Source: Sphaerisporangium rhizosphaerae (GTDB lineage Bacteria; Actinomycetota; Actinomycetes; Streptosporangiales; Streptosporangiaceae). Taken from it: 64,000 nucleotides of DNA. The notes under the pieces are model-generated. The model was not told where the DNA came from. It saw only the letters and a list, made by a program, of their open reading frames with translations, and ran no database searches. Of the stretch, positions 33,134 to 42,370 are shown piece by piece. The position numbers were made by a program, and so were the translations under genes. Numbering within the stretch: the stretch's first letter is position 1; each line of letters starts with the position of its first letter. The stretch is taken from positions 564,464-628,463 of the forward strand of contig NZ_JBHTCG010000001.1 of NCBI RefSeq assembly GCF_042665155.1, in the 5' to 3' direction.

Positions 33134-33976
33134 TCAGAAAAGGACGGACATGAAGGTGTCGACCTCTTTGAAGCCGACTCTGCGGTAGGCCGCGCGAGCG
33201 GGGACGTTGAAGTCGTTGACGTAGAGCGACACCACCGGGGCAAAGTGGCGCAGTGTCAGGTCCACGATGGCGGCCATGCCCGAGACGGCGTGCCCCTGGC
33301 CGCGGCGGTCGGGATGCACCCACACGCCCTGGATCTGGCAGACCTGCGGCGTCACCGCCCCGACCTCGGCCTTGAAGACGACCTGGCCGTCCTCGATGCG
33401 GGCGAACGAGCGGCCGATGCGGATCAGCTCGGCCACCCGGGAGCGGTAGAGCGCGCCGCCGTCCCCCAGGTCGGGCGAGATGCCGACCTCCTCGGTGAAC
33501 ATCGCCACGCATGCGGGCAGCAGCGTGGCGAACTCCTCCGGGCGTACCTGGCGGACCAGCGGGTCGGGCGGCACCGGAGAGGGCGAGGAGGTGGCCATCA
33601 CCGGCTGGGCCCAGCGGATCGCCCGCGCGGACCCCCAGTAGGGCTCCAGCCGCTCCCACAGCTTCTCCACCGCGTCGGCCGGGCCCACGATCGAGGAACA
33701 GCGCCGGCCCTGCCTGCGGGCACGGTCGGCGAAGGCCTGCACGGCCTCGGGGCCGGCGTTGACCGGGACCAGGTTGGCGCCGGCATAGCACAGCGAGGTC
33801 AGCCCACCGCGCGGGCCGAACCCCCACATCTGTCCGCCGAGCCGGGCCGGGCTCAGCCCGACGGACCGGACCCGGGAGGCGACGAAGACGTTGGCGACGG
33901 GGTCCGCGTCGAGGAGCGTGAGCACCTCGTCGCGGTCCTGATCGTCGAGCACCCGCGACGCCGATGTTCGCAGCAT
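33134..33976 (-). CDS. GNAT acetyltransferase with DUF4081 domain
   Basis: A 280-residue protein. Residues 1-130 match DUF4081 and the C-terminal 150 residues form a GNAT domain, with the acetyl-CoA loop in HPDRRGQGHAVSGMAA and the late NDFNVPARAAYRRVGF motif. In mycobacteria and other actinobacteria this gene directly follows ispG. Here two other genes separate them. GTG 33979, one codon earlier, is an alternative start. Acceptor unknown. Confidence 0.87.
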   Translation of the reverse strand: MLRTSASRVLDDQDRDEVLTLLDADPVANVFVASRVRSVGLSPARLGGQMWGFGPRGGLTSLCYAGANLVPVNAGPEAVQAFADRARRQGRRCSSIVGPADAVEKLWERLEPYWGSARAIRWAQPVMATSSPSPVPPDPLVRQVRPEEFATLLPACVAMFTEEVGISPDLGDGGALYRSRVAELIRIGRSFARIEDGQVVFKAEVGAVTPQVCQIQGVWVHPDRRGQGHAVSGMAAIVDLTLRHFAPVVSLYVNDFNVPARAAYRRVGFKEVDTFMSVLF

Positions 33977-34023
33977 CACGGGCTTAGCCTACGCGACAGC
34001 CCCGATTTTGGAACGAACCGACC

Positions 34024-35613
34024 CTACTGGCCGTTGATCGCCTGCGCCGGCCTTGGGTGCGCGGGGTCGGCCTCGGCCGGCTGCGGCGGGCGGGGCTCGG
34101 CCGAGGCGGCGCAGAAGGCGTCCGGCCGCCGCCCGGTGCGCTGCTCGGCCCTGCCGCCGGGAACGGTGCCGTCCCGCAGGTAGGCGGCCAGGTGCCGGTC
34201 GACGCAGGCGTTGTCCCCGAGAGAGACCCCGTGGTTGCCGCCGCCCTCCACCAGCAGCCGGGCCGTCGGGAAGCGTTCACGCACCCGCACCGCGCCCGCG
34301 TAGGGCGTGGCGGCGTCGTGCCTGGACTGGACGAGCAGGATCGAAGGCAGGTGGGCGACGTCGCCGACGTGCACCGGCGTCCCGCCCTTCTCCGGCCAGA
34401 ACGCGCAGGGCGCGTTGTACCAGGCGTTCGGCCAGGCCATGAACGGCGCCTTGGCGTTCACCTTGGCGGTGTCGGCCTGCCAGCGCGCCCAGTCGCGCGG
34501 CCATGCGGCGTCACGGCACTGCACCGCCAGGTAGACGGCGTAGTTGTTCTCGGCGGCGGCGTCGTGGTCCACGTGGCGGCGGTAGGCGGCCACCAGGCCC
34601 TCCGGCCGCCCCTTCTTGACGTAGGCGGAGAAGACGGCCGCGAACAGCGGCCAGACGGCGTTGGTGTACCCGCCGACGGTGTAGATGTCGTCCAGCTCGC
34701 TCGGGCCGACCAGACCCCCGGCGGGTCGCAGGCCAAGCCGCCGGCGCATGCCGTACCAGGCCCTGGCCACCTCGGTCTCGGTGTCGCCCAGGTGGTAGGC
34801 GTCGTCGTGCCGGGCGACCCAGGCGAGGAACTGACGGTGCCGCCGGTCGAAGGAGTAGTCCTGGGCGATGTTCGAGTCGTACCAGACCCCCTCGGGGTCG
34901 ACCACGCTGTCGAGCACCAGCCGCCTGACCCGGTTGGGGAACAGCGTCGCGTACACCGAGCCGAGGTAGGTGCCGTAGGAGTACCCCAGGTAGCTGATCT
35001 TGTCCTCGCCGAGCGCCCGCCGGATGGCGTCCATGTCCCGGGCGGAGTTCTCCGTGGTCATGTGCGGCAGCAGCCACGACCAGCGCGTCGCGCACGCCTC
35101 GGCGTACCCCTTGGCCCGGGCGAGCAGCGCCGCCTCGGCCGCGTCGTTGGCCGGCACCTGGTCCGGGCGCGGCGCGGCGAAGTGCGTCTTGGGGTCCACG
35201 CAGTGGAGCGCCGGCTCGCTGGCCCCGACGCCCCTGGGGTCGAAGCCCACGATGTCGTAGCGCGCGGCGACGTCCTTGGGCAGGGCGGCGGCCACGTACC
35301 GGGCCAGGTTCACCCCGGGCGCGCCGGGACCGCCGGGGTTGACCAGCAGGACGCCGAGCCCCCGGCGGTGGTCGTGCGACTCCGCGCCCCGGACGCGGCT
35401 GAGCGCCAGGGCGATGGCGCGCCCGTCCGGCGCGGCCGGGTTCAGCGGCACGTTCAGCGACGCGCACTCGACCGTGACCACCGACTTCGGCCCGGGGCAC
35501 TCGGCCCACGTCGGCCCGCCCTTGGGCTCGGCGGCCGCTCCGCGCGCCGTCGCTCCCGTCAGCCCGGTGACCAGCAAGGTCACGCCGGCCATGACACTGA
35601 CAACCCGTCTCAC
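34024..35613 (-). CDS. Secreted tripeptidyl aminopeptidase-like alpha/beta hydrolase
   Basis: A 529-residue exported hydrolase of the Streptomyces SlpD/SlpE and tripeptidyl aminopeptidase group. It has a signal peptide (1-28), an oxyanion region NPGGPGAPG, the nucleophile Ser212 in GYSYGTYLG, and a C-terminal TAP-like domain with the SRHDAATPY aspartate and GNHGVS histidine. It removes N-terminal tripeptides from extracellular peptides in known relatives. GTG start at 35613. It is downstream of the SpoIIE phosphatase on the same strand, 193 bp away, so not clearly an operon. Confidence 0.87.
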   Translation of the reverse strand: MRRVVSVMAGVTLLVTGLTGATARGAAAEPKGGPTWAECPGPKSVVTVECASLNVPLNPAAPDGRAIALALSRVRGAESHDHRRGLGVLLVNPGGPGAPGVNLARYVAAALPKDVAARYDIVGFDPRGVGASEPALHCVDPKTHFAAPRPDQVPANDAAEAALLARAKGYAEACATRWSWLLPHMTTENSARDMDAIRRALGEDKISYLGYSYGTYLGSVYATLFPNRVRRLVLDSVVDPEGVWYDSNIAQDYSFDRRHRQFLAWVARHDDAYHLGDTETEVARAWYGMRRRLGLRPAGGLVGPSELDDIYTVGGYTNAVWPLFAAVFSAYVKKGRPEGLVAAYRRHVDHDAAAENNYAVYLAVQCRDAAWPRDWARWQADTAKVNAKAPFMAWPNAWYNAPCAFWPEKGGTPVHVGDVAHLPSILLVQSRHDAATPYAGAVRVRERFPTARLLVEGGGNHGVSLGDNACVDRHLAAYLRDGTVPGGRAEQRTGRRPDAFCAASAEPRPPQPAEADPAHPRPAQAINGQ

Positions 35614-35806
35614 CCGTTGACTCCCCTCTGCGGCTGTGGCAGAAGCCGATGCTCCCGGACCCGGCCGCGCGACGACCGGCGACCCGGCCCAATGTTTACC
35701 GATCTGTAGTCATTCGATTGCGCACCGTTATCCAAGGCTTCGCGCGCGGTCGCGCTCGGGCGGATCGAAGACATGACGGAATGACCCGGATGATGACGGT
35801 GGAAGG

Positions 35807-36916
35807 TCAGTCCGGCAGGCGCTGGATCGCGACCATCGCGGCGTCGTCGCCGAGCCGCCCCCCGACATAGGCGAGCAGGTCGTCGCGGACGTGCCGCACC
35901 AGCGTCTCGGGACCGTCGCCCTCCCAGCTCATCAGCCGGTCGGCCAGCGGGTAGAACTCGCCGCCGCGGCCGCGGGCCTCGATGACGCCGTCGGTGTAGA
36001 GCAGCAGCGTGTCACCGGCCTTGAAGTCGAAGGTCTCCACCTCGTACAGCGGGTCGGCCAGCTCGCCGAGGCCGAGCGGCGGCGCGGGCCTGGCCGCGTC
36101 CAGCGTCATGACCTGGTGGTCGCGCAGGAGCAGCGGCGGCGGGTGGCCGCAGTCGATCATCTCGATCACCGCCCGGTCGTGCGGGATCTCGATGACGGCC
36201 GCGGTGATGAAGTTCTCCTGCGCCTGCTCGAGGTCCTCGGTGTGCTCGTCGAGGTCGGACCGCACGCTCTGGTCCAGGTACCGGGCCACGTCGGGCAGGG
36301 TGGCGTGCCTGCGCGCCGCCTCGCGGAAGGAGCCGAGGAGCAGGGCGGCGTCCGACACCGAGGGCAGCCCCTTGCCGCGGACGTCGCCGATGACGATGCG
36401 CGCCCGGGAATCGGTGCGGGCCGCGGCGTACAGGTCGCCGCCGATCTGCGCCTCCTCCTCGGCCGCCAGGTACATGGAGGCCAGCCGCAGCGACCCTAGC
36501 CGCGCGGGCAGGGGGCGCAGCAGCGCCCGCTGGGCGGCCTCGGAGACCGACCGCACGCGCGTGAGGACCTTCTGGTGCCGCTCGCGCAGATAGGAGAACA
36601 GCACCAGGAACACCGTGACCACGACGGCCGCGGCGAACTGCGTCTGCACGGGCCGGTCGGCGATGGTGCCGTCGTGCGCGCTGACGACCATCTCGCCGGC
36701 GAAGGACAGCACGCCCACGCTCCCGGTGACCCACGGCCCGGAGAACGAGGCGGTGATCGCCGGAGCGGTGATCAGCAGGGGGCTCAGCTCGATCTCGCGC
36801 GGCGTCAGCAGGTCGGCCACGGTGATCACGAAGATGAGCACGAGCGGGATCGCCACCAGCGCGTGGCCCGTCCGCCACGGCCGGTGCCCGTCCGCTCTGC
36901 CCCACGCGTGCCGCAC
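35807..36916 (-). CDS. Membrane SpoIIE-type PP2C serine phosphatase
   Basis: A 369-residue protein with about four N-terminal hydrophobic segments (about 18-110), a linker helix, and a PP2C/SpoIIE phosphatase domain (about 150-365). Metal-binding aspartates are in GGDLYAA and VIGDVRGKGL, with the late LLLYTDGVIEAR and GDDAAMVAI motifs. Such proteins dephosphorylate anti-sigma-factor antagonists in partner-switching systems. No STAS or anti-sigma gene is adjacent. The GTG start has a purine stretch almost touching it, so the start is uncertain. Confidence 0.87.
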   Translation of the reverse strand: MRHAWGRADGHRPWRTGHALVAIPLVLIFVITVADLLTPREIELSPLLITAPAITASFSGPWVTGSVGVLSFAGEMVVSAHDGTIADRPVQTQFAAAVVVTVFLVLFSYLRERHQKVLTRVRSVSEAAQRALLRPLPARLGSLRLASMYLAAEEEAQIGGDLYAAARTDSRARIVIGDVRGKGLPSVSDAALLLGSFREAARRHATLPDVARYLDQSVRSDLDEHTEDLEQAQENFITAAVIEIPHDRAVIEMIDCGHPPPLLLRDHQVMTLDAARPAPPLGLGELADPLYEVETFDFKAGDTLLLYTDGVIEARGRGGEFYPLADRLMSWEGDGPETLVRHVRDDLLAYVGGRLGDDAAMVAIQRLPD

Positions 36917-37062
36917 CCTTCATGCATACACCAGCACGAGCCCGGGCGAAAAACCCACGCCCGCTGTGACCTGCGGAAACGCCCGCACGTCAGGGGATTT
37001 CGCCCTGTGGCGCCGACCGGCCGCCGTCCCGAATGGTGAGACAGCCGGGGGGCGGGCGGAGA

Positions 37063-38247
37063 TCAGCCGACGACGACCTGCGGCCCGGAGGCGGCCTCGT
37101 CGTCGTCCAGGTCGACCTCCACGCCCATCTCCTCGGCCAGGCGCAGGGCCTCCTCGATGAGCGTCTCGACGATCTGCGACTCGGGGACGGTCTTGACGAC
37201 CTCGCCCTTGACGAAGATCTGCCCCTTGCCGTTGCCGGAGGCGACGCCGAGGTCGGCCTCGCGGGCCTCGCCGGGGCCGTTCACCACGCAGCCCATCACG
37301 GCCACCCGCAGCGGGACCTTCAGCCCGTCGAGCCCGGCGTGCACCTGCTCGGCCAGGGTGTAGACGTCCACCTGGGCGCGCCCGCAGGAGGGGCAGGAGA
37401 CGATCTCCAGGCCGCGCTCGCGGAGGTTCAGCGACTCCAGGATGCCGATGCCGACCTTGACCTCCTCGACCGGGGGCGCCGACAGCGAGACGCGGATCGT
37501 GTCGCCGATGCCCTCGGCGAGCAGCGCGCCGAAGGCCACCGCCGACTTGATCGTGCCCTGGAACGCCGGGCCGGCCTCGGTCACGCCGAGGTGCAGCGGA
37601 TAGTCGCACTGGGCCGCGAGCAGGCGGTACGCCTGGATCATGACGACGGGGTCGTGGTGCTTGACGGAGATCTTGATGTCGCGGAAGCCGTGCTCCTCGA
37701 ACAGCGAGCACTCCCACAGCGCCGACTCCACCAGCGCCTCGGGGGTCGCCTTGCCGTACTTGGCCAGCAGGCGGGGGTCGAGCGAACCGGCGTTGACGCC
37801 GATGCGGATGGGGACGCCCGCGTCGGCGGCGGCCCTGGCGATCTCGCCGACCTTGTCGTCGAACTTCTTGATGTTGCCCGGATTCACCCGGACGGCCGCG
37901 CACCCGGCCTCGATGGCGGCGAAGACGTACTTCGGCTGGAAGTGGATGTCGGCGATCACCGGGATCTGCGACTTGCGCGCGATGGCCGGCAGCGCGTCGG
38001 CGTCGTCCTGCGAGGGCACGGCCACGCGGACGATCTGGCAGCCGGAGGCGGTGAGCTCGGCGATCTGCTGCAGCGTCGCGTTCACGTCGGCGGTCAGTGT
38101 GGTGGTCATGGACTGCACCGTCACCGGCGCGCCCCCGCCCACGGGCACCGAGCCCACCATGATCTGCCGCGACACCCGCCGCTCGGCGATCGGCTTGCTC
38201 CGTACCGAGGGAATCCCCAGATCAACAGATGTCATCTTTTCCAGCAC
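37063..38247 (-). CDS. ispG: 4-hydroxy-3-methylbut-2-enyl-diphosphate synthase (IspG/GcpE)
   Basis: A 394-residue [4Fe-4S] enzyme of the MEP pathway that reduces MEcPP to HMBPP. Cluster cysteines are Cys285 and Cys288 (CPSCGR) and Cys320 (VMGCVVNGPGEA), with the fourth ligand Glu327. The N-terminal TIM barrel begins SRQIMVGSVPVGG. GTG 38247 is the annotated start; ATG four codons later is equally possible. It lies 132 bp downstream of dxr on the same strand; the rip1 protease gene usual between them is absent. Confidence 0.95.
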   Translation of the reverse strand: MLEKMTSVDLGIPSVRSKPIAERRVSRQIMVGSVPVGGGAPVTVQSMTTTLTADVNATLQQIAELTASGCQIVRVAVPSQDDADALPAIARKSQIPVIADIHFQPKYVFAAIEAGCAAVRVNPGNIKKFDDKVGEIARAAADAGVPIRIGVNAGSLDPRLLAKYGKATPEALVESALWECSLFEEHGFRDIKISVKHHDPVVMIQAYRLLAAQCDYPLHLGVTEAGPAFQGTIKSAVAFGALLAEGIGDTIRVSLSAPPVEEVKVGIGILESLNLRERGLEIVSCPSCGRAQVDVYTLAEQVHAGLDGLKVPLRVAVMGCVVNGPGEAREADLGVASGNGKGQIFVKGEVVKTVPESQIVETLIEEALRLAEEMGVEVDLDDDEAASGPQVVVG

Positions 38248-38379
38248 CTTGATAGTGGCGACGCGCTAAGACGCCCCCCAGTCTAAGGACCTCCGCGCAC
38301 CGGTAGGCTCCGCCCGCCGACAAAGCCGGAGTTCCCGGCCACCTGTGACTCCCGCCACACCCCGGTGACCGGGCGCGGC

Positions 38380-39627
38380 TCAGCCCTCCTGGGCGGCCAC
38401 CAGTTCGCGGGCCCGGGCGCGGGCCCAGGCGTCGGCGTCCAGGACCTCCTCCACCGACCCCGCCGGCGTCACCGAATGCTCGCCGACCACGGCCGCGACG
38501 GTGTCGACGATGCCGAGGAACGGCAGCCGCCGGGCCAGGAACGCCTCCGCGCACTCCTCGTTGGCGGCGTTGTAGACGGCCGGCGCCGTGCCGCCTTGCG
38601 TGCCGACGTGCCTGGCCAGCGCCACCGACGGGAACGCCTCGTCGTCCAGCGGCTCGAACGTCCAGGTGTGGGCCTTGGTCCAGTCGACGGCGCCGGCCGC
38701 CCCCGGCACGCGCGACGGCCAGCCCAGCGTCAGCGAGATGGGCAGCCGCATGTCGGGCGGGCTGGCCTGGGCGATGGTGGACCCGTCGACGAACTCGACC
38801 ATCGAGTGGACGACCGACTGCGGGTGGACGACCACGGTGATGCGGTCGAAGGGGATGTCGAACAGCAGGTTTGCCTCGATGACCTCAAGGCCCTTGTTGA
38901 CGAGCGTCGCCGAGTTGAGCGTGATCATCGTGCCCATGTCCCAGGTGGGGTGCTTCAGCGCCTGCTCGGGGGTCACGCCGGTCAGCTCCGCCCGCGCGCG
39001 GCCGCGGAAGGGGCCGCCGCTGGCGGTGATCACCAGCCGCCGCACCTGCGCGGGGTCGTGGCCGGAGGGCCCCGCCGCCCACAGGCACTGGGCCAGGGCC
39101 GAGTGCTCGGAGTCGACCGGCAGGATGCTGCCCGGCCCGGCCAGCCGCTTGACCAGCGGCCCGCCGATGATGAGCGACTCTTTGTTGGCCAGGGCCAGCA
39201 CCCGCCCCGCCGACAGCGCGGCCAGCGTGGAGGTCAGCCCGACCGCGCCGGTGATGCCGTTCAGCACGATGTCGCAGGGCCAGGCGGCGACCTGCGCCAC
39301 CCCCTCGGCGCCCGCCACGACCGGCACCGGGCCGATCGCCTCGCGAAGCGCGGGGACCGCCCGCTCGTCTGCGACCGCGACGACCTCGGGACGGAACCGC
39401 CGCACCTGCTGGGCCAGCAGGTCGACCTGGCCGCCGCCGGCGACGAGCCCGGCGACGCGGAAGCTCGCGGGGTCGCGCTCGATGACCTCCAGGGCCTGGG
39501 TGCCCACCGAGCCGGTGGAACCGAGCACGACGATCGAGCGCGGCTCCGCGGCGCCGGGACGGCCGGCGCGCGCGAGGGCGGCGGTGGAGTCCGCGGGACC
39601 GGCCGGCGCGGCGAGAGGGGTCTGCAT
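38380..39627 (-). CDS. dxr: 1-deoxy-D-xylulose-5-phosphate reductoisomerase
   Basis: A 415-residue NADPH-dependent enzyme committing DXP to the MEP isoprenoid pathway. Motifs are the N-terminal GSTGSVGTQALEV nucleotide loop, ALANKESL, VDSEHSALAQCL with the metal-binding Asp/Glu, and ASGGPF near the substrate. About 30 extra Ala/Pro-rich residues precede the Rossmann fold. ATG 39627 follows GGGGGC; a longer frame exists. It is transcribed toward ispG, giving two pathway steps side by side. Confidence 0.95.
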   Translation of the reverse strand: MQTPLAAPAGPADSTAALARAGRPGAAEPRSIVVLGSTGSVGTQALEVIERDPASFRVAGLVAGGGQVDLLAQQVRRFRPEVVAVADERAVPALREAIGPVPVVAGAEGVAQVAAWPCDIVLNGITGAVGLTSTLAALSAGRVLALANKESLIIGGPLVKRLAGPGSILPVDSEHSALAQCLWAAGPSGHDPAQVRRLVITASGGPFRGRARAELTGVTPEQALKHPTWDMGTMITLNSATLVNKGLEVIEANLLFDIPFDRITVVVHPQSVVHSMVEFVDGSTIAQASPPDMRLPISLTLGWPSRVPGAAGAVDWTKAHTWTFEPLDDEAFPSVALARHVGTQGGTAPAVYNAANEECAEAFLARRLPFLGIVDTVAAVVGEHSVTPAGSVEEVLDADAWARARARELVAAQEG

Positions 39628-39936
39628 GCCCCCATTATCGCGGCCCGCCCCGGCCCCGCCCGCCGGACCGCCGGGGAGAGGTCCGCGGGGGCCGTTCCGT
39701 GTCACCACTGCGACTGGTGAGAAAACAGCAGCTCAATGCCCGAAACCCGCCATACCCGTCTCGGCGAATCACGAGAAATGCCGCATTCCACCGCACTACC
39801 TTCCCGCGTCAGAGCACGGCACCCGATCACGCGGGAGCCGGGCCCGCGTCCAGCGTCCCGCGCCGGCCCGACACCGGGCAGCGCGCCCCGCCGGCGCGGC
39901 GCCCGGCTCCCGCGACCACCGCATGGAGGACCCCGC
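39628..39936. other. Divergent intergenic region between dxr and a protease
   Basis: No gene. It holds an inverted repeat TCACCA-N7-TGGTGA at 39702-39720 in a relatively AT-rich stretch, a candidate regulatory site. The open frame from 39736 is only an upstream extension of the protease gene. Confidence 0.5.
39702..39720. promoter_or_regulatory. Inverted repeat TCACCA-N7-TGGTGA
   Basis: Perfect 6-bp arms. The site lies 75 bp upstream of the dxr start and 217 bp upstream of the protease start. Regulator unknown. Confidence 0.4.
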
Positions 39937-41073
39937 ATGCACCCCACGGCACGACGTCTCATCCCCATCCTCGCCATCACCCCCGTGGCGGCGGCGGGAA
40001 TCCTGCTGAACGCCTCGACCGCCGAGGCGGCCAAGCCGTCCGCCGCGCCCCGGCCGGCCGTTCACGACGCGGCCGACAGCACCAAGGAACAGCGCGTCGT
40101 CAAGCAGTTCTGGACCCCGGCCAAGATGGCCGCCGCCAGGCCGCTGGACCTGGTGCGGTCGCGCGGCGGGCGCACGACCGCCACGCCCGGCGGCGGCAGG
40201 ACGATCACCCTGCCGGCCCCCGGCGCGCACGCCGTGAAGCGCGCCGACACCCCGGCCGAGCCCACCGCCTCCGCCTCGCCCACCCAGGCGGCGCCGACCG
40301 CGCCGGCCACGCCCACGCCGACGGCGCAGGCCGAGACCCCCGCCCCCACGCCCTCGCCGACCGCGCCGGCCGCCACGCTGTCGGCCCGCTCGCCGGGCGC
40401 CGCGTGGACGGCGGGCGGCACGATCGTCAGGACCGAGGGACGGGTCTTCTTCACCTACCAGGGGCGCAGCGCCTCCTGCTCGGGCACCGCGGTCACCAGC
40501 GCCAACAAGAGCGTCGTGCTCACCGCCGGCCACTGCGTGAAGCTCGGCGGCGCCTTCCACACCAACTGGGTGTTCGTCCCCGGCTACGACAACGGCAGCC
40601 GTCCCTACGGCACCTGGGTCGCCACCAGCCTGCTCACCACGCCGCAATGGAACGCCAGTGAGGACATGAACTTCGACGTGGCCGCCGCCGTCGTGGCGCC
40701 GCTGAACGGCCGGCGTCTGGTCGACGTCGTCGGCGGCCAGGGCGTGGCCTTCAACCAGCCGCGCGGGCGGCAGATGTACGCCTTCGGCTACCCGGCGGCC
40801 GGCCCCTACAACGGCTCGAAGCTGATCTACTGCAGCGGCCGGGTGTTCGACGACTTCCTGGTCTCCAGTGACCAGGGCCTCACCTGCGACATGACCGGCG
40901 GCTCCAGCGGCGGCGGGTGGTTCCTCGGCTTCAGCGAGGCGACCGGCGCGGGCACCCTGAACTCGGTGAACAGCTTCAAGTACAACTTCGCGTCGTACTG
41001 GATGTTCGGCCCGTACTTCGGCCCGGAGGCGCAGGCGGTCTACACCACGGCGCAGAACCAGGACGCCACCTGA
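39937..41073 (+). CDS. Secreted trypsin-like serine protease
   Basis: A 378-residue exported protein. It has a signal peptide (1-31), a prosegment containing the VVKQFWTPAKMAAA motif, a Pro/Thr/Ala-rich linker (about 105-160), and a chymotrypsin-fold domain (about 165-375). The triad is His in LTAGHC, Asp in MNFDVAAAVV, and Ser in GGSSGGGW. ATG 39937 follows GGAGGA. The next gene is a diverged paralogue with the same layout. The pro-region suggests it is made as a zymogen. Confidence 0.88.
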   Translation: MHPTARRLIPILAITPVAAAGILLNASTAEAAKPSAAPRPAVHDAADSTKEQRVVKQFWTPAKMAAARPLDLVRSRGGRTTATPGGGRTITLPAPGAHAVKRADTPAEPTASASPTQAAPTAPATPTPTAQAETPAPTPSPTAPAATLSARSPGAAWTAGGTIVRTEGRVFFTYQGRSASCSGTAVTSANKSVVLTAGHCVKLGGAFHTNWVFVPGYDNGSRPYGTWVATSLLTTPQWNASEDMNFDVAAAVVAPLNGRRLVDVVGGQGVAFNQPRGRQMYAFGYPAAGPYNGSKLIYCSGRVFDDFLVSSDQGLTCDMTGGSSGGGWFLGFSEATGAGTLNSVNSFKYNFASYWMFGPYFGPEAQAVYTTAQNQDAT

Positions 41074-41124
41074 TTCACCGAAAGTATCCACAAGGCGACC
41101 TTGCGTAGTCCACACTCGGGATCC

Positions 41125-42330
41125 ATGACCCCGATCCTCCCCTTGATCGCCGCCGCGTCGCTCATCACGGGGCTGGCCGGTGCCGCGCCCGCCGCCTCCG
41201 CACGGGTCCTTCCACCGGCGGGCTCCGGCCTGCCGGCCACGCCGTTCTCACCGCCCGCCGCGCTCGTTCCGGTCGCTGGGGCGGGCGTCCTCCAGCCGGT
41301 GGCCTCGGTCCCGGCGGGGGTGGTCCAGCACGTGGCCGCCCTCACCGAGGCCGAGCAGCGCAGGGTCCTCGCCTACTGGACGCCCCGGCGCATGGCGCGG
41401 GCACTGCCCGGCGGGCTGCTCGGCTCGGTCGCCAGGCTGGGCGGGCTCGGCTCCGGCGACCTGCCTTTGCGCATCGCCGCCGCCCGTCCTCCGCACACCA
41501 GGCCCCCGGGGCACACCCGGCCCCCGGCCCCGTCGCGTCCCGCCGCCCCGCCCCGTGAGAGGCCGGCCGGGCAGGGCCGATCCACCACCGGGGGCGCGTC
41601 CACCGCGCCGGTGGCCGCGCGGCCGGCCGCGCGGACGCCCGGCGTCAGCACCAGCGGCGCCCGGTGGGCGGCGGGGGGCGCGGTGACGCGCACCACCGGC
41701 CGGGTGTTCCTCACCATGCGCGGCGTCGACTACGTCTGCTCGGCGGGCGCGGTGCGCAGCCGCACCATGGACGTGGTCGTCACCGCCGGCCACTGCGTCA
41801 AGGACGGCCGGGGTCCCTGGGCCGAGAACTGGACGTTCGTGCCGGGTTACGAGGCGGGCGAGCGGCCCTTCGGGGTGTTCACCGCCCGGCGGACGCTCGT
41901 GCCGGAGCCCTGGTCGGCCAAGGGCGACGACAGCCACGACATCGGCATGGTCGCGGTCAACCCGGTGGACGGGCGGCACCTCGGGCACGTCGTCGGCGGC
42001 CAGGAGATCGCCTTCGACGCGCCGCGCGGCGAGCGCGCCTTCGGGTTCGGCTTCCCCGCCGACCCTCCCTACGACGGCGAGCACCTGATCTACTGCTCGG
42101 GCGCGACGCACGCCGACCCGCACGGCCAGACCCGCGACCAGGGCATGCGTTGTGACCTCACCGCCGGGTCGAGCGGCGGCCCGTGGCTGAGCTCCTTCGA
42201 CCCGGCGACCGGGCAGGGCGTGGTCACCTCGGTGAGCAGCTTCAAGTACAGCGACGACCCGCGCACGATGTACGGGCCCTACTTCGGCGATCAGGCCCGC
42301 CGGCTGTTCGAGGCGGCGCAGCGAGCCTGA
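41125..42330 (+). CDS. Secreted trypsin-like serine protease, paralogue of the preceding gene
   Basis: A 401-residue exported protein with the same plan: signal peptide (1-27), prosegment with RVLAYWTPRRMARALP, a Pro/Arg-rich linker (about 115-165), and a protease domain. The triad is His in VTAGHC, Asp in DSHDIGMVAV and Ser in AGSSGGPW. The start is probably ATG 41125; TTG 41101 is possible. It is 51 bp after its paralogue and converges with the aldehyde dehydrogenase gene. The pair looks like a tandem duplication whose linkers diverged. Confidence 0.86.
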   Translation: MTPILPLIAAASLITGLAGAAPAASARVLPPAGSGLPATPFSPPAALVPVAGAGVLQPVASVPAGVVQHVAALTEAEQRRVLAYWTPRRMARALPGGLLGSVARLGGLGSGDLPLRIAAARPPHTRPPGHTRPPAPSRPAAPPRERPAGQGRSTTGGASTAPVAARPAARTPGVSTSGARWAAGGAVTRTTGRVFLTMRGVDYVCSAGAVRSRTMDVVVTAGHCVKDGRGPWAENWTFVPGYEAGERPFGVFTARRTLVPEPWSAKGDDSHDIGMVAVNPVDGRHLGHVVGGQEIAFDAPRGERAFGFGFPADPPYDGEHLIYCSGATHADPHGQTRDQGMRCDLTAGSSGGPWLSSFDPATGQGVVTSVSSFKYSDDPRTMYGPYFGDQARRLFEAAQRA

Positions 42331-42370
42331 GGTGGACGACAGTCCGGCGGACGCCGAGGACGCGACCGGC

